Source of the DNA: Rhynchopus euleeides
Lineage: Eukaryota > Euglenozoa > Diplonemea > Diplonemida > Diplonemidae
Direction of reading: 5' to 3'
Assembly: GCA_963210315.1 (NCBI GenBank)
Contig: OY723247.1
Location: 434,001 to 498,000 of the forward strand
DNA length: 64,000 bases
Shown here one piece after another: positions 40,370-51,300 of this stretch. Below the pieces are notes generated by a model, which saw nothing but the letters and a program-made list of their open reading frames with translations, did no database searches and was not told the DNA's origin. Every line of letters starts with the position of its first letter. Positions within the stretch are counted from its first letter, which is position 1. The position numbers and the translations under genes are program-made.

Positions 40370-43300
40370 TCACGCCATGTTCATCCAGCCGTTGCGTGCG
40401 ATGTTGTAGATCTTCGCAACGGCAGCCGCCTGCTCTGCAGTCGGCTCCTGCCCAGACAGGAGGTTGTCGTTCACAATCAGCTGGTCCAGCTGCCGCTGCC
40501 CAGGGGTCGCGAAGGGGAAGCTGCCGGAGAACTGGTTGTGGTGCCCCTGGAAGATCAGCAGGCTTGTCTCCGCCAGGCTCGGCAGGCTGCCGCCCAGCCC
40601 GTTGTGCGACACGTCGATGTACTCTGCGCGGGGCATCAGGGTCGGGTCGAACCCGCCGACCAGCGCGTTGAAGTGGAAGAGCCCCACCACCAGGCTCGGG
40701 TACGGGATGAGCCCCCCCTCCAGCTGGTTGTTGTTGACGATGACCCGCAGCGCGGTGTCGCTGGGGGGGAGCGTGCCGGTCAGCTTGTTGTTGCGTGCGA
40801 TGAAGTTCAGCAGACCTGCGGGCAGTGGTGTGGGGATGCTGCCTGTCAGGGCGTTGTCGCTCACGTCGATCATCCGCATGCTGGCGGGGAACACAGGCAG
40901 CGTGCCCTGCAGCCCTGCACCGCGTGCGCGGAGTGTCATCACGTTGTCCATCTGTGCGACGATGTCTGGGACAGGCCCGTTGATGGCGGTGAAGGAGAAG
41001 TCGATCTCACGAAGCGACTGCAGCGGCAGACCCGCGAACCCCGTGATGCCCGTGCCGCGCAGCGACAGGGAGTCGAGGCGCGTGAGGGAGCTGAGGTCTG
41101 GCACAACCCCCTGCAGGGGTGCGTCCTGCAGGTACAGCGATTTGACCTCGCCGTCGCTGTGGCAGGTGACGCCCTGCCAGGTGGCGCAGGCGTCGTCGCC
41201 GTCCCAGGAGGGCAGTGCGCCAGAGGCAGCGAGTGCGGCCCGCATGCCCTTCAGCAGCTGCACAGACGGGAGGGGCATGGAGGGCGGCGGGGCCACAGGG
41301 GCAGGTGCCTCTGTGTCGGGTGCAGGGGTGGCAGGTGCGGGTGTGAGCGGTGAGTCGGTGTCGGGGGCGTTGGTTGCAGGTGCGTCTGTGGCAGGTGCCG
41401 GTGTGGGTGGTGCGTTGGTGTCGGGGGCGTTGGTTGCGGGAGCGTCGGTGGGTGGTGCCGCTGTGGCAGGTGCGGGTGTTGTGGGGGCTGCAGTGGGCGC
41501 AGCGGTGGTAGAAGGCAAGGGTGCATTCAGGTCCACGATCTCGATGTGGTTGCCGTCAGTCAGGAAGGCGTGGCCGTCGCGGACGAAGACGTCGGCGGGA
41601 CGCAGCTGTGTCGGGAAGACACGCACGGTTGTCGGAGCAGCGGGGGTGCTGATGTCCAGGACGTGGAGGCGGGCGTACAGGTCTGCGATGTAGGCACGCT
41701 GCCCCACGATGGCTGCGCCCGTGAAGGCGGCGAAGTCCTTCTGCACAGTGGCAGTCACAAACGGGGCATCCTTGTTGCTGGCGTCGATGACAGTCACCTT
41801 GTCCAGCGTCATCAGCAGAGCCACGCTGCCACTCGCTGCCATGCGGCCCGACGACACGTACTTCACCAGCCCTGACACGGAGCCCGCCAGGCGCGGGGCC
41901 TGCTTGTCGGCCACGTCCACCACATGCACCTTCCCCTCGTACCGGGACCACAGGTACATGACGTCCGTGGAGGCTGCCGCCTCGTCGATCAGCCCCAGCC
42001 CTGCGTTCAGGAACCCGGCGGCCGTGGGGGCGCGCACGCCCAGCCCTGCGATGTCCAGCACCTGCACCTTCCCGTCGTACGACACGAGGTAGGCGTACTG
42101 CCCTGCCACGTGCACGGCGTTGTAGTTCAGGTTCGGCTCACGCGTGTACACCACAAGTGCGGCCACAGGGGCACCGATGTCGTACACGAACACCCCGCCG
42201 TAGTCGCCGATGACAAGCGCATGGCGCGCGTCCCCCGTCACCGCCACCCGCACCGGGCGGCGGTGGTCCACAGGAGGCAGGTCGTCCAGCGAAACCGGGT
42301 TTGTCACGTCGCCCACGCCGAACACGGCCAGACCATCGCTGCTGCGCGTCACAAGCGCCTTCGCCTGTGCCCCGCTGCCACCGACGGCGATGCGCGGCTT
42401 CTGCACAGCCTCGAAGAAGTTGCTCACGCGCTGCCGCCCCACCGTCGCGGAGGGGCTGGGTGGCAGCGGTCCAGGCGTCGGTGCCGCATCAGGCACGAGC
42501 GGTGCAGGCACGGGCGTCTCCGCAGGCGCGAAGGCACGAATGTCGATGATGTGCACCCCCTGCCACTGCCCGACGTACGCGTACCCGCCCGACACCGTCA
42601 CGCTCTGTGCCCGCGGGATCCCGCCCTGCGCCCCAGCGCGCTGAGGCCGTGTCGGGTCCGTCACATCCACCTGCAGCAGCCCAACCCACGTGGCGATGTA
42701 CACGTACTGCCCCGCCACGTCCATCCCCTGGAACAGCTCGGACTCGTCCACCGCCAAGCGCCCCACCTCTGCCAGCTGCCCGGGCACGCTCACATCCACC
42801 ACCACCAGCGCACGACCGGCGCCGTCCCTGTCACCGCTGGTCACCACGAACACGTGCGTCCCGGACGGGGACACCTTGAGCGCGTGCCCCGACAGCGCCA
42901 TCTGCCCCACCACCACAGGCGCCGTCTTGTCCGACACGTCCACCACCATGAGCAGCCCGCCACCCACGGTGTACACGTAGCGCCCTGACGCGCTCACCTC
43001 CACCACCGTCACCCCCACATCCAACTTCCCTACGCCGCCGAGCGTCACACGCCCGAGCTCCTGTGGCGCCGCAGGGTCTGCCAGCCCCATCACTAGCAGC
43101 TCGCCCTCGCCCGCCGCGACGTACACATGCCCCCCGTGCACACGCATAGCCCCCCACGCCCCACGCAGCAGCCCGCGCATCTCAGGCCACTGCCCCGCGT
43201 AGTCCACCTGCCGGAAGTCCACCACGTTCAGCCCCGCCCCACCGGCCAGCGTCACGACCGCAAAGTCCTGCGCCCCTGTGAACCCCAGCCCCTTCACCAC

Positions 43301-43555
43301 AGGCATGTCGATGTCCCCCATCGCAACAGGCGCCGCCTTGTCACTCACGTCGAACAGCTGCAGCCCGCCGTACTCCGTCGGCACCAGCAACACATCCCCG
43401 CGCACAGCAACCCCCGCCCCCGCCGAATCGACGTGATGCACGTAGATCGCACTCATCTGTGGCCCGATGCCCCCCACAGGCACGCCGGGTCCATCCTTCT
43501 GCGCCAGCACCCCTGCAACACATGCCGCGAGACACACACGCAGCGGAACAGCCAT
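40370..43555 (-). CDS. Secreted LVIVD-propeller / leucine-rich-repeat protein
   Basis: 1061 residues. I start at the ATG at 43555: it has G at -3 and +4, opens a signal peptide (VPLRVCLAACVAGVLAQ) and lies 11 nt after CTGCAG. The open frame continues upstream, but that part lies inside the repeated module II and begins without an ATG. Residues about 35-342 and 373-678 are two sets of LVIVD-type repeats (LQLFDVSDKAAPV, LMVVDVSDKTAPVVVG, VHVVDVADKQAPRLAG), which fold as beta-propellers in extracellular proteins. Residues 678-765 are a Thr/Pro/Ala linker. The rest is a plant-type leucine-rich domain: a cap with WQGVTCHSDGEVKSLYLQD, then repeats such as LDSLSLRGTGITGF and IDVSDNALTGSIP. No membrane segment follows, so secretion is likely. 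A binding or adhesion role is inferred; the ligand is unknown. Confidence 0.9.
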   Translation of the reverse strand: MAVPLRVCLAACVAGVLAQKDGPGVPVGGIGPQMSAIYVHHVDSAGAGVAVRGDVLLVPTEYGGLQLFDVSDKAAPVAMGDIDMPVVKGLGFTGAQDFAVVTLAGGAGLNVVDFRQVDYAGQWPEMRGLLRGAWGAMRVHGGHVYVAAGEGELLVMGLADPAAPQELGRVTLGGVGKLDVGVTVVEVSASGRYVYTVGGGLLMVVDVSDKTAPVVVGQMALSGHALKVSPSGTHVFVVTSGDRDGAGRALVVVDVSVPGQLAEVGRLAVDESELFQGMDVAGQYVYIATWVGLLQVDVTDPTRPQRAGAQGGIPRAQSVTVSGGYAYVGQWQGVHIIDIRAFAPAETPVPAPLVPDAAPTPGPLPPSPSATVGRQRVSNFFEAVQKPRIAVGGSGAQAKALVTRSSDGLAVFGVGDVTNPVSLDDLPPVDHRRPVRVAVTGDARHALVIGDYGGVFVYDIGAPVAALVVYTREPNLNYNAVHVAGQYAYLVSYDGKVQVLDIAGLGVRAPTAAGFLNAGLGLIDEAAASTDVMYLWSRYEGKVHVVDVADKQAPRLAGSVSGLVKYVSSGRMAASGSVALLMTLDKVTVIDASNKDAPFVTATVQKDFAAFTGAAIVGQRAYIADLYARLHVLDISTPAAPTTVRVFPTQLRPADVFVRDGHAFLTDGNHIEIVDLNAPLPSTTAAPTAAPTTPAPATAAPPTDAPATNAPDTNAPPTPAPATDAPATNAPDTDSPLTPAPATPAPDTEAPAPVAPPPSMPLPSVQLLKGMRAALAASGALPSWDGDDACATWQGVTCHSDGEVKSLYLQDAPLQGVVPDLSSLTRLDSLSLRGTGITGFAGLPLQSLREIDFSFTAINGPVPDIVAQMDNVMTLRARGAGLQGTLPVFPASMRMIDVSDNALTGSIPTPLPAGLLNFIARNNKLTGTLPPSDTALRVIVNNNQLEGGLIPYPSLVVGLFHFNALVGGFDPTLMPRAEYIDVSHNGLGGSLPSLAETSLLIFQGHHNQFSGSFPFATPGQRQLDQLIVNDNLLSGQEPTAEQAAAVAKIYNIARNGWMNMA

Positions 43556-43566
43556 CTCGGCACAGT

Positions 43567-43580
43567 CTGCAGGGTGTGTG
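43567..43580 (-). promoter_or_regulatory. Candidate splice acceptor before the LVIVD/LRR gene
   Basis: The minus strand reads CACACACCCTGCAG, ending 11 nt before the ATG at 43555. The identical 14-mer precedes the LamG receptor gene. It fits a 3' splice acceptor (trans-splicing if this is a euglenozoan), but no transcript evidence is available. Confidence 0.45.
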
Positions 43581-45910
43581 GTGTTGTGTTGTGTTGCTGG
43601 TGCTCTGAGGCCTGCCGGACTAGCGCACACATGGCAAGCAATGGCGGGCATGGAGGGAAGGTGCAGCAAGGCGGTGGGGGGTGGGAGAGTCGTCTGCGTC
43701 CGCTTGTGTCTGAATCGTTGCAGGTGACTGTGAGTTGAGCGTAGCACAGAGGGCTGGAAAGATGTACCGGCTGTGCCTGCCGGTGGGCCAAGCGTCCCTC
43801 TCGCAGCAGAGTGTGCTTCACCGCACAACAGTGCTGCTGGTCACCGGAAGACCTGCATCACCCAGCTGCATGCTGGGAGTGCGGGTGGGACCACTGTTCG
43901 TACAAACATACAATCAATCACAACACACAAGAGGAGATCATCTGGCAATGCCCGGTGGCGCCATGTTTCCTCAGCAAGGCGTGGACACGCCAGAAGGCTG
44001 CGTGACAGACAGGAGCACCGGCCGTGACGATGCAAAGAAACCAACAACACAGGTGGGCACAACACGTGGCACAACACCCCAGCACTGTTCGCAGGGAGCT
44101 GCGAAGGCGGGGCAGTAGGAGCGTGCGAGAGGGCCTTGCCGCAGGTTCGTTGTGCGCACCGTGGGGAGGTCGGTGCACAACAACCCGGCAAGGCAAGCTA
44201 CAGGGTGGGGAGGCAGAACAGGAGTGTGGATTCAAGTGTCAAGGATCAAGTGCCAAGGAGAATGCCGCCTTCTCGATGCGAAGGAACAGCACAGCGCAGA
44301 CAGAACACGCCTGCAAAGGAAGAGGAGGTGCATGGTTCGGCTTCGGCGCCAAGAGCTGACGTGCAAGGACAGCCAGCTCCGCACAACTGTTTGTGTTATC
44401 TGGGCCCGCCTGCCGGAAAAGAACCATGTGGCGGCAGGCGTGGCGAGGGCAGAAGAAGGAAGAAGACGGGATGGTGGTGGTGGTGGTGTGGAGAGAACTG
44501 GGGTTGCTTGGGAGGGGAACACGTCTGTGTTGAGGGGGAGGGAGACGGGTAAGAATTCAAGCAGGCAATCCAGCAGCAGAGGGAACATGGTGCCTGGCTT
44601 TAACTGGAGAAACACAACTGACTGTTCGGGTGTGGGGGAAGCTCTGGTGGGCTTGCAAAGAATGGGGCTGGCTGTGCCAGAAGGGAAGAGGCGCATGCCT
44701 GAAGCTGTTGCAACTACTGGGTTGTGGGATGCATCGGCCTGCACGGCCACCGTGCCACCCGCTCTTCGCGTGAAGCTGAGGGGGTGCCTTCTGGGCCAAC
44801 CTCTGCGGGGGGAGGGGACGAGGCATGGTACCTAGCGAGACAGCAATGTTCTCTGTTTGCACAAATGGGACCCACCTGACGCGGCGGGCGTTTGTCCGAA
44901 CCGCTGCCACGAGTCTTTTTTAGTGCAGAGCAGGATATTCGGCAGCTCGGCCTGCTGTTCATGTGGGATGCGCGGGCTGGGGACCCGGGACATGGGTAGA
45001 TTCGGCACAACACGTTTCGGTCACAAGAGAACCAGGGCTTGGGAATTGACTCGAAAGAAGCACGGGCAAGGGGATGGGAAACGGCAGATACCTCTTGGAA
45101 GGTTTAGGCACGAATGGCATGGGTGTGGGTGTGTGTATGGATATGTGGAAAGTATACGGGGTGGGTGTGGGACCTCCGCTAGAAGAGGCCCTTCTCTCTG
45201 AAGTGAAGGTCGCAGGGGTCACACCACTGCCACTCACACCTTGGCACAGATCGAGGGCCTTGCGGGATAGACCTGGTGGGGTTCTGAAGGAGAACTTTCA
45301 AACCTCATGATGTTCGGGGGCAGCTGCAGCCGACTATCTACAAGGTGGAGAGACGCAGTTTACGCCTCCGAAGGAATGTCGGAACCCCACAACAGAATCG
45401 GAAACAGCCCCTCCCATCGTGGGACATCGCCGGTGTACACAGAGCGTCGAACACGCCCCTCATGAAGTGAGGCAGTGCCCGGATACAGTGCCCTGAATGG
45501 CTAGTGTTGTGACATGAGAGATGATCAGTTGGGTTTGGGGCGGGGGGGTGGGGTCGACGATTGTGGCACCACCACCACCACCACCAGGGCTCTCACAGAA
45601 CAGATGACTCTTTCGGGGAGGCGGGAAGGGAGGGTGTGGGTAGCGAGGTGGAAATAAGGCACAGGGCTGGGTGGCCCAGGGAGGAGGGGGGTGGGGAGGC
45701 GCATGTGCGTGAGACCGGATCAGAGGATGCTATGCATGACGAAAGGGATGGATCGCAAATAATAAAGGGGGGGAGGTACGCACAGTCCCCACCAGCACCA
45801 CCAGCCATCGCAACTCTCTCAGCCGGAATTTTTGAGCGATTTTATTGGTTGGCTGAGCCGGAGGATGGTTGTTTATGATGCGTTGACGCATCCACACAAC
45901 GTTCTCTTGA
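43567..45910. repeat. Upstream module II, copy a (before the LVIVD/LRR gene)
   Basis: Near-identical, collinear match to 58424-61690 through most of its length: 43605-43857 with 58548-58800, 44170-44820 with 59332-59955, 44845-45390 with 60573-61165, and 45540-45910 with 61310-61690. The other copy has extra blocks of about 100, 170 and 610 bp. Reading frames inside are broken by small indels between copies, so I call it non-coding 5' flank. Confidence 0.88.
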
Positions 45911-48335
45911 TGAAGCGGCATGAGTGATTTCACTTTGCGGACACCACCGCAGGGTCGCAGGATTCAGACAAAGCTTCTTCAGAAAGATGCCTCAGCTGAT
46001 CCTGCCGGATAATAAAAGAGTACATAACGTGAGTGGGGGTGAGCTCTGATCTGAATTGTCATGAAAACTGATTTCTACAATACCAGAAGACCAGAACAGC
46101 GGATGATATGAATACGTCTGTCAACAAACCAACAGAAAAAGCTGAACACGAGCGGGGCAGGGGATATCTATGTATTGGCCATGCCTGCGAACTGGGCAGG
46201 GGTCGTCTGCAGGAAGCACAGACCACCGCCACTACCCCCACCCCCCCCCCCAGGATAGCAGGCACATGGAACAGCGTGCTTCTCCTCGGTTGCCTTGAAT
46301 GGAGTGGTTTGTTGTGTTGAGGTGTGTTACGTTACGTTATGTAATCGCCACTGCGGGGCGCCACAGAGTGCACAGGGATCACGGAATGTCCGTCTCCCCG
46401 CACACGGTTGGCACGCCTTCTTGCTGCTTACCAGAGGACAATCACCAGAGCACGCGGGCAAATCGCGCTGCCCGCGGGTCAGATCAGAGACTAGGGATCG
46501 TAGGATTTGCAAGGGATTCACCGTCCTCCAGTTCCTCCAGACGGACATGCACGCGTAGGTCTGCCTCGAAATTTCAAGGGGACACACCACATTCGGCGAG
46601 AAGACCGCCGTTCTGGGGACAGGGGCACAGGCACAGGAGGAAGAACCGCGTTTGGGGGTGGGGCCTTCGCTCAGATAGAACAGTGTGCCGCCTCACAGCA
46701 CTGGTTGTGAAGTGGCGCACAGTGCGGCACAGAGCGAATGCCCCCGTGCACCGTATGTTCTCAGCCAAACTCACCAGCCGAACTCGTAAAACACTGTTCC
46801 GTTTTCCAATAGTTTGACAACGTGGTGCAGCAAGACCACGCCGGAACACCGCGTGTTCCGTTGTTTGTTCCCACAAGAGTGTGCTTGAATAATCACCAAT
46901 CCACTCGGGTGGGCCAGCCAGCCAAACATTTGATGTTGGCACCCACAGGTTTTGGCACTTACGCCTTCAACCGGAGGCCACACGCTTCGAGCAGCAGCGT
47001 CACCAGATGCCCTCAGAGACCTCCAGCCCGGCTGCTGCCTTCAACAAGGAGAGGGATGAAAGCAACGGCTTTCAAGAAGAAGTGATGGCGTGTGCCTGCC
47101 TCCAGGAAGGGCGGCAGGCAGGGGGCAGGGGGCAGCGTGGAGAGCGAGAGTGCGCTGCATGCACACACCCCACACCACCGCCTCCGTGTACACAAGGCAG
47201 CGAGGGACGTGCGGAGACACGCCCTGCGCAGGCAAGAAGGAGCAGGGGGGAGGTGAAGCGGTTTCGTTGCATTCGCTGCATCCGGAAACCACACGTCGGG
47301 ATACGACGAGTCCGACCAACCCAAAGCTTTTGGCTCTTTGTCAGATGCATTGGGGCTAGACATGGTGCCTTGCACTTGGATTGGTCTGCGTGGTTCGACG
47401 TTTCGAACTGAAGATCAGTTGTTTTCCGTCGTCCGAACAACCCACACGCTGTCATTTCTGGGGAGGGGTCCACACCCCCTCCTACAACAAGGCGGAAGGC
47501 GTGGGTGTTCCTCAAAACAAGAATCGCTGGGCGGAGAGACGACCAGCTCTGTGCCAAGTGTCAGCATATGACATCGGCTGCCTGCAAGGGGACACACCGT
47601 ATCCTCCACTAGCACCAGCAGAAGCCCTGAAGGAGAACAGGGCCGAACAAAAGTTAATACGTTCCTTCCTGAGACGAATCGGGGAAAGCTATCAGGTGGG
47701 CGATGGTGAAAAGCATCTAACAAGCGGGGGTGGTAGATATGATGAGAGGATGACTGACTGAGGGGTGGGGAGGGCTGCGGCTGGGGAGGCGAGGGCCTGT
47801 GGGTTAGGGCACTCGCGGAAGTCAGCAGCAAGAGCAGGTTGGGCACTACGATGACTGAGTGGCGGTCTAAACTACTACGACAACCAGATGTTACGCACTC
47901 TGAGGGCCCGCCCTTTTCCTGACCATGTCAGCGATCTTGAATGATCCTGTTACCGAACGCCGGAACGGTGTCCATTCCACCGTTATCCTGTCATAACCCC
48001 CCGCTTGAAAAGGGGAGGGACATCACCGAAAAGTTCTCGATCTGGGAAAGCCCCCTCACAGTGGCTACACACACAAGACACGGCGCTGGCAACACCGAAG
48101 CTGGCTTTGCCGCAAAGACTGTCGTTCGGGTGAAATCCTGATTGGCTGTTCTGAGAAAACAGGTCCAGATTGCACCCAGGGGGGAGTGGGGGGTGGGGAG
48201 GGATGAGTTTACTTTGTCAAAAAAACTGCTTCATTCACACATGACTCTGTTTGGTTCAACCCCCCGCCATGCCACCACCCAAAAGGGCGGGACAAAAACC
48301 ATCACATTTCCGCCGACACCACCAAAGTTGGGAAG
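45911..48335. other. Spacer downstream of the LamG receptor gene
   Basis: This includes the probable 3' untranslated region of the receptor gene and one hairpin element. Only short low-quality frames occur and no gene is recognised. Confidence 0.4.
46660..46745. mobile_element. 86-bp hairpin element with GGGGCCTTCGCTC end
   Basis: The left end GGGGCCTTCGCTCAGA pairs imperfectly with GAGCGAATGCCCCC at the right end. Internal arms (cagtgtgccgc and gcacagtgcggcac) add pairing. It lies outside modules I and II. Confidence 0.45.
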
Positions 48336-51300
48336 CTATATCACGTAGAACTGCAGCCCCTGGCTCGACCCCGCCGGGGTGGTCTCACGGCCCTGGCTCT
48401 GGCTCATGCTCAACCGACTGGACATCCTCCGAGGCACGTTCAGCGTCGATGCCGAACGCCTGCTCCGCGACAGGGGGCCCCCATTCCAGCTGGCTGCGCC
48501 CCCCTCCACACCGGCAGCCCCAGGCACGGCAGCGGGCGGCGACCCCTCGACCTGCTGGGGCAGGAAGAGTTCGTCCGCCTCCATCGGCTGCCCCACGCGG
48601 GGCGCCTCCTGGAGGCCATCCGACAACGCGCGCGACACCCCCCTCCCAGAGACGTGAGCACGCACACCTCCGAAGGAACCGCGGCGGGGTGCCGGTGGCG
48701 ACGTCACTGATGCTGGTGGGTTGAGCGTCGGAGGCCTCGACACCGCAAGCGACGCGAGGAGCGACTTCGACCCCCCCGTCACACCACCGCGCCCCATCGT
48801 CGGGACAGCGTCGCCCGGAGGGAGGGCCTTCAGCACAACCTCCGGGGTGCTGCGGCTGGACGCCCCGCGCGGTGTGGCAGACATCTCCAGGGGCAGGTTG
48901 CCCCCAGAGGCGCTCTTCCCCTCAGGCCCGAAGGTCATGAACAAGTCCTGCAGCGCGGCGGCGGGGACCTGGGCATCGGTGCTATCGGCAGAAGGGTCTG
49001 AGCCTGCCTGGCCTTGGCCAAAATCAGTCAGGATGTCGGGAAGCTCGTAGGTATCGCGGGGGCTGGAGTCCTGCTCCATGTCGCGGTCCCAGTGGTCCTG
49101 CTGCAGGGAGGTGCGCCGGTGTGTTGCGGCCACGTAGATGTCGTTCACCAAATCCAGAACCGCCTTGACAAGAATAAGCACCAGAGCCACGGTGATGATG
49201 TCCGCCGCCACACCAAACAGGCTGTCGTTGGGGTCCTCCTTGTAGTAGCCGATGCCTTGGAGGACCAGGGCGAGGGCGCACATCGCGTGGAATATGGCAA
49301 GGAGCATGTTGTCGCGTGCTCTGCAGTAGGGGCGGTGCCATGCCACCACGCTGACCATGAGAAGGAAGACGAGGGCCAGGCCCATGCGGAGGTGGCCGCA
49401 TCCGATGAAGCTGGTGGTGTTGGGCACGGAGAGGGCGCCGACAAAGAACATCTGCAGGAAGCAGAACACGAGGAACCTGGCAGGGGCGAAGCAGAAGGGC
49501 TTCACGGCTGCCATGTGGGAACGCAGCCACCCGGTGCTCTTGGATGTGTCGGCCACCCACTCCCCAGGACCCAGGAGGAACAAGCTGGGGCCGCTCATGT
49601 GTGTCTTCTCATCCGGGGGCGGCAGGGCGTACAGCGCCTGAGACGGGATGCCTTTGCGGACCAGGAAGGCGGTGGCAGTGGGCAGGGCAACACAGAGGAG
49701 GGTGCCGGCGAGGCCAGCCACAAAGTGGCCTGTGGTGTCGGGGTACACAAGGAGGTGCTGCGAGACAAAGACAGTGCCCTGGTAGAGCATGAGGGAGAAG
49801 TAGACAGCGGCGGAAGGGATGCCTGCAAGGCCCTGGTAGAGGAGGACCTCGTGGAGGAGGGAGTCCGGCATGCAGGCTGAGACGGCGCGTGTGGCGCCGT
49901 ACATCGTGGCGGTGAGGAGGAGGGTGAGGGCGAGGTTGGCGACCAGGGCGCCCAGGTGCGGGCTGCCTGCGAGGGAGATGCCTGTGGGGTGGACGGCGAA
50001 GGGGAGGTCCCCGTCCACGCCGCACTGGGGGGCGCCCAGCAGCCCGAGGGTGGCGCCCGGTGCTGCCGCAGCAGAGCTCAGCGTGGCGAGGGCGGGCAGC
50101 AGCCCGTCGCCCACCCCGCCGCGGCTGACGGCGGTGACGGAGCGCGACGACGCGACGGAGAGGACGCACGTGCCGTGCAGCCGGCTGGTGCTGTCCATCA
50201 CCGTCACAAGCACCTCCTCCGCCTCTGCGCCGTCGTAGTCCTCGTGCCCCAGCCGCAGCACCACGCTGCCCGCCTCTGCACCGGGCGACTGCCGCACGAA
50301 CCCCGCCTGCCGCGACGCCCACACAGCCCCGCGTGTCAGGTTCTGCTTCTCGTTCACAACAGCCACAGACGCAGACACCGCTCCCCCAAGCGGCGACCAC
50401 ACTCCCACAGACACCTCGTGCCGCCGCATGTGGTACGCGTTCACAGTGTCGGCGGGCGGGCAGGCAACAGTGAGGCCCGGTGCAAATGTGGGGAGCACGC
50501 TCGGAAGAGGGGTGCGCACAAGAGGTGCCGTGGTGTCGGGGAGTGGGGTGAGTGGAAGGTCAGTCAGCGGCAAGGACGTGTCGGGGGCGGTGCTGTTGTC
50601 GGGAAACAGCGTCTCGTCAGGAACAGAAGTGTCGTTGCTCCCTGCATCGGTGTCGGGCGACAACGAGAACCCAGGGGGAAGCGGTGTGGGGGAAGCTGTC
50701 TGTCCAGGGACAAGAGTCACAGGTACTGGAGTGTCTGGTGATGCACTCTGCCCAGGGACCAGTGTCGCTGGAGTTACAGTGTCAGGCGCTGCAGTCTGTC
50801 CAGGGACAAGAGTCACAGGTGCTGCAGTGGCAGGTGCTGCACTTTGACCTGGGACAAGCGTCGTTGGTGCTGTTGTGTCCGGCGATGCACTCTGTCCAGG
50901 CACGAGAGTTACTGGAGCGACGGTATCCGGTGCCGCAGTCTGTCCAGGGACAAGTGTCAGAGGTACTGGAGTGACTGGCGCTGCACTTTGACCCGGCACA
51001 AGCGTCGTTGGTGCTGTTGTGTCCGGTGATCCAGTCTGTCCCGGGACAAGAGTCAGAGGTGATGCAGTGTCAGGTGCTGCACTCTGACCCGGCACAAGCG
51101 TTGCTGGCACTGTGGTATCAGGTGGTGCACTGTGTCCAGGAACCAGAGTCAGAGGTGCTGTTGTGTCAGGTGATGCACTCTGCCCAGGTACGAGAGTCAC
51201 AGCAGCTGTTGTGTCAGGTGCTGCACTCTGACCCGGGACAAGCGTCGTTGGTGCTGTTGTGTGCGGTGCGACAGTCCATCCGGGGACAAGGGTTACTGGC

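Noticed and set aside
43556..43828. N-terminal extension of the LVIVD/LRR gene by 91 codons
   Set aside because: It has no ATG start, lies in module II and lacks a signal peptide. The ATG at 43555 gives one.
44232..44750. Minus-strand frame inside module II, also present at 59394-60050
   Set aside because: The copies differ by an in-frame 21-bp indel but then by a single-base shift that changes the C-terminal third, so coding conservation is not supported.
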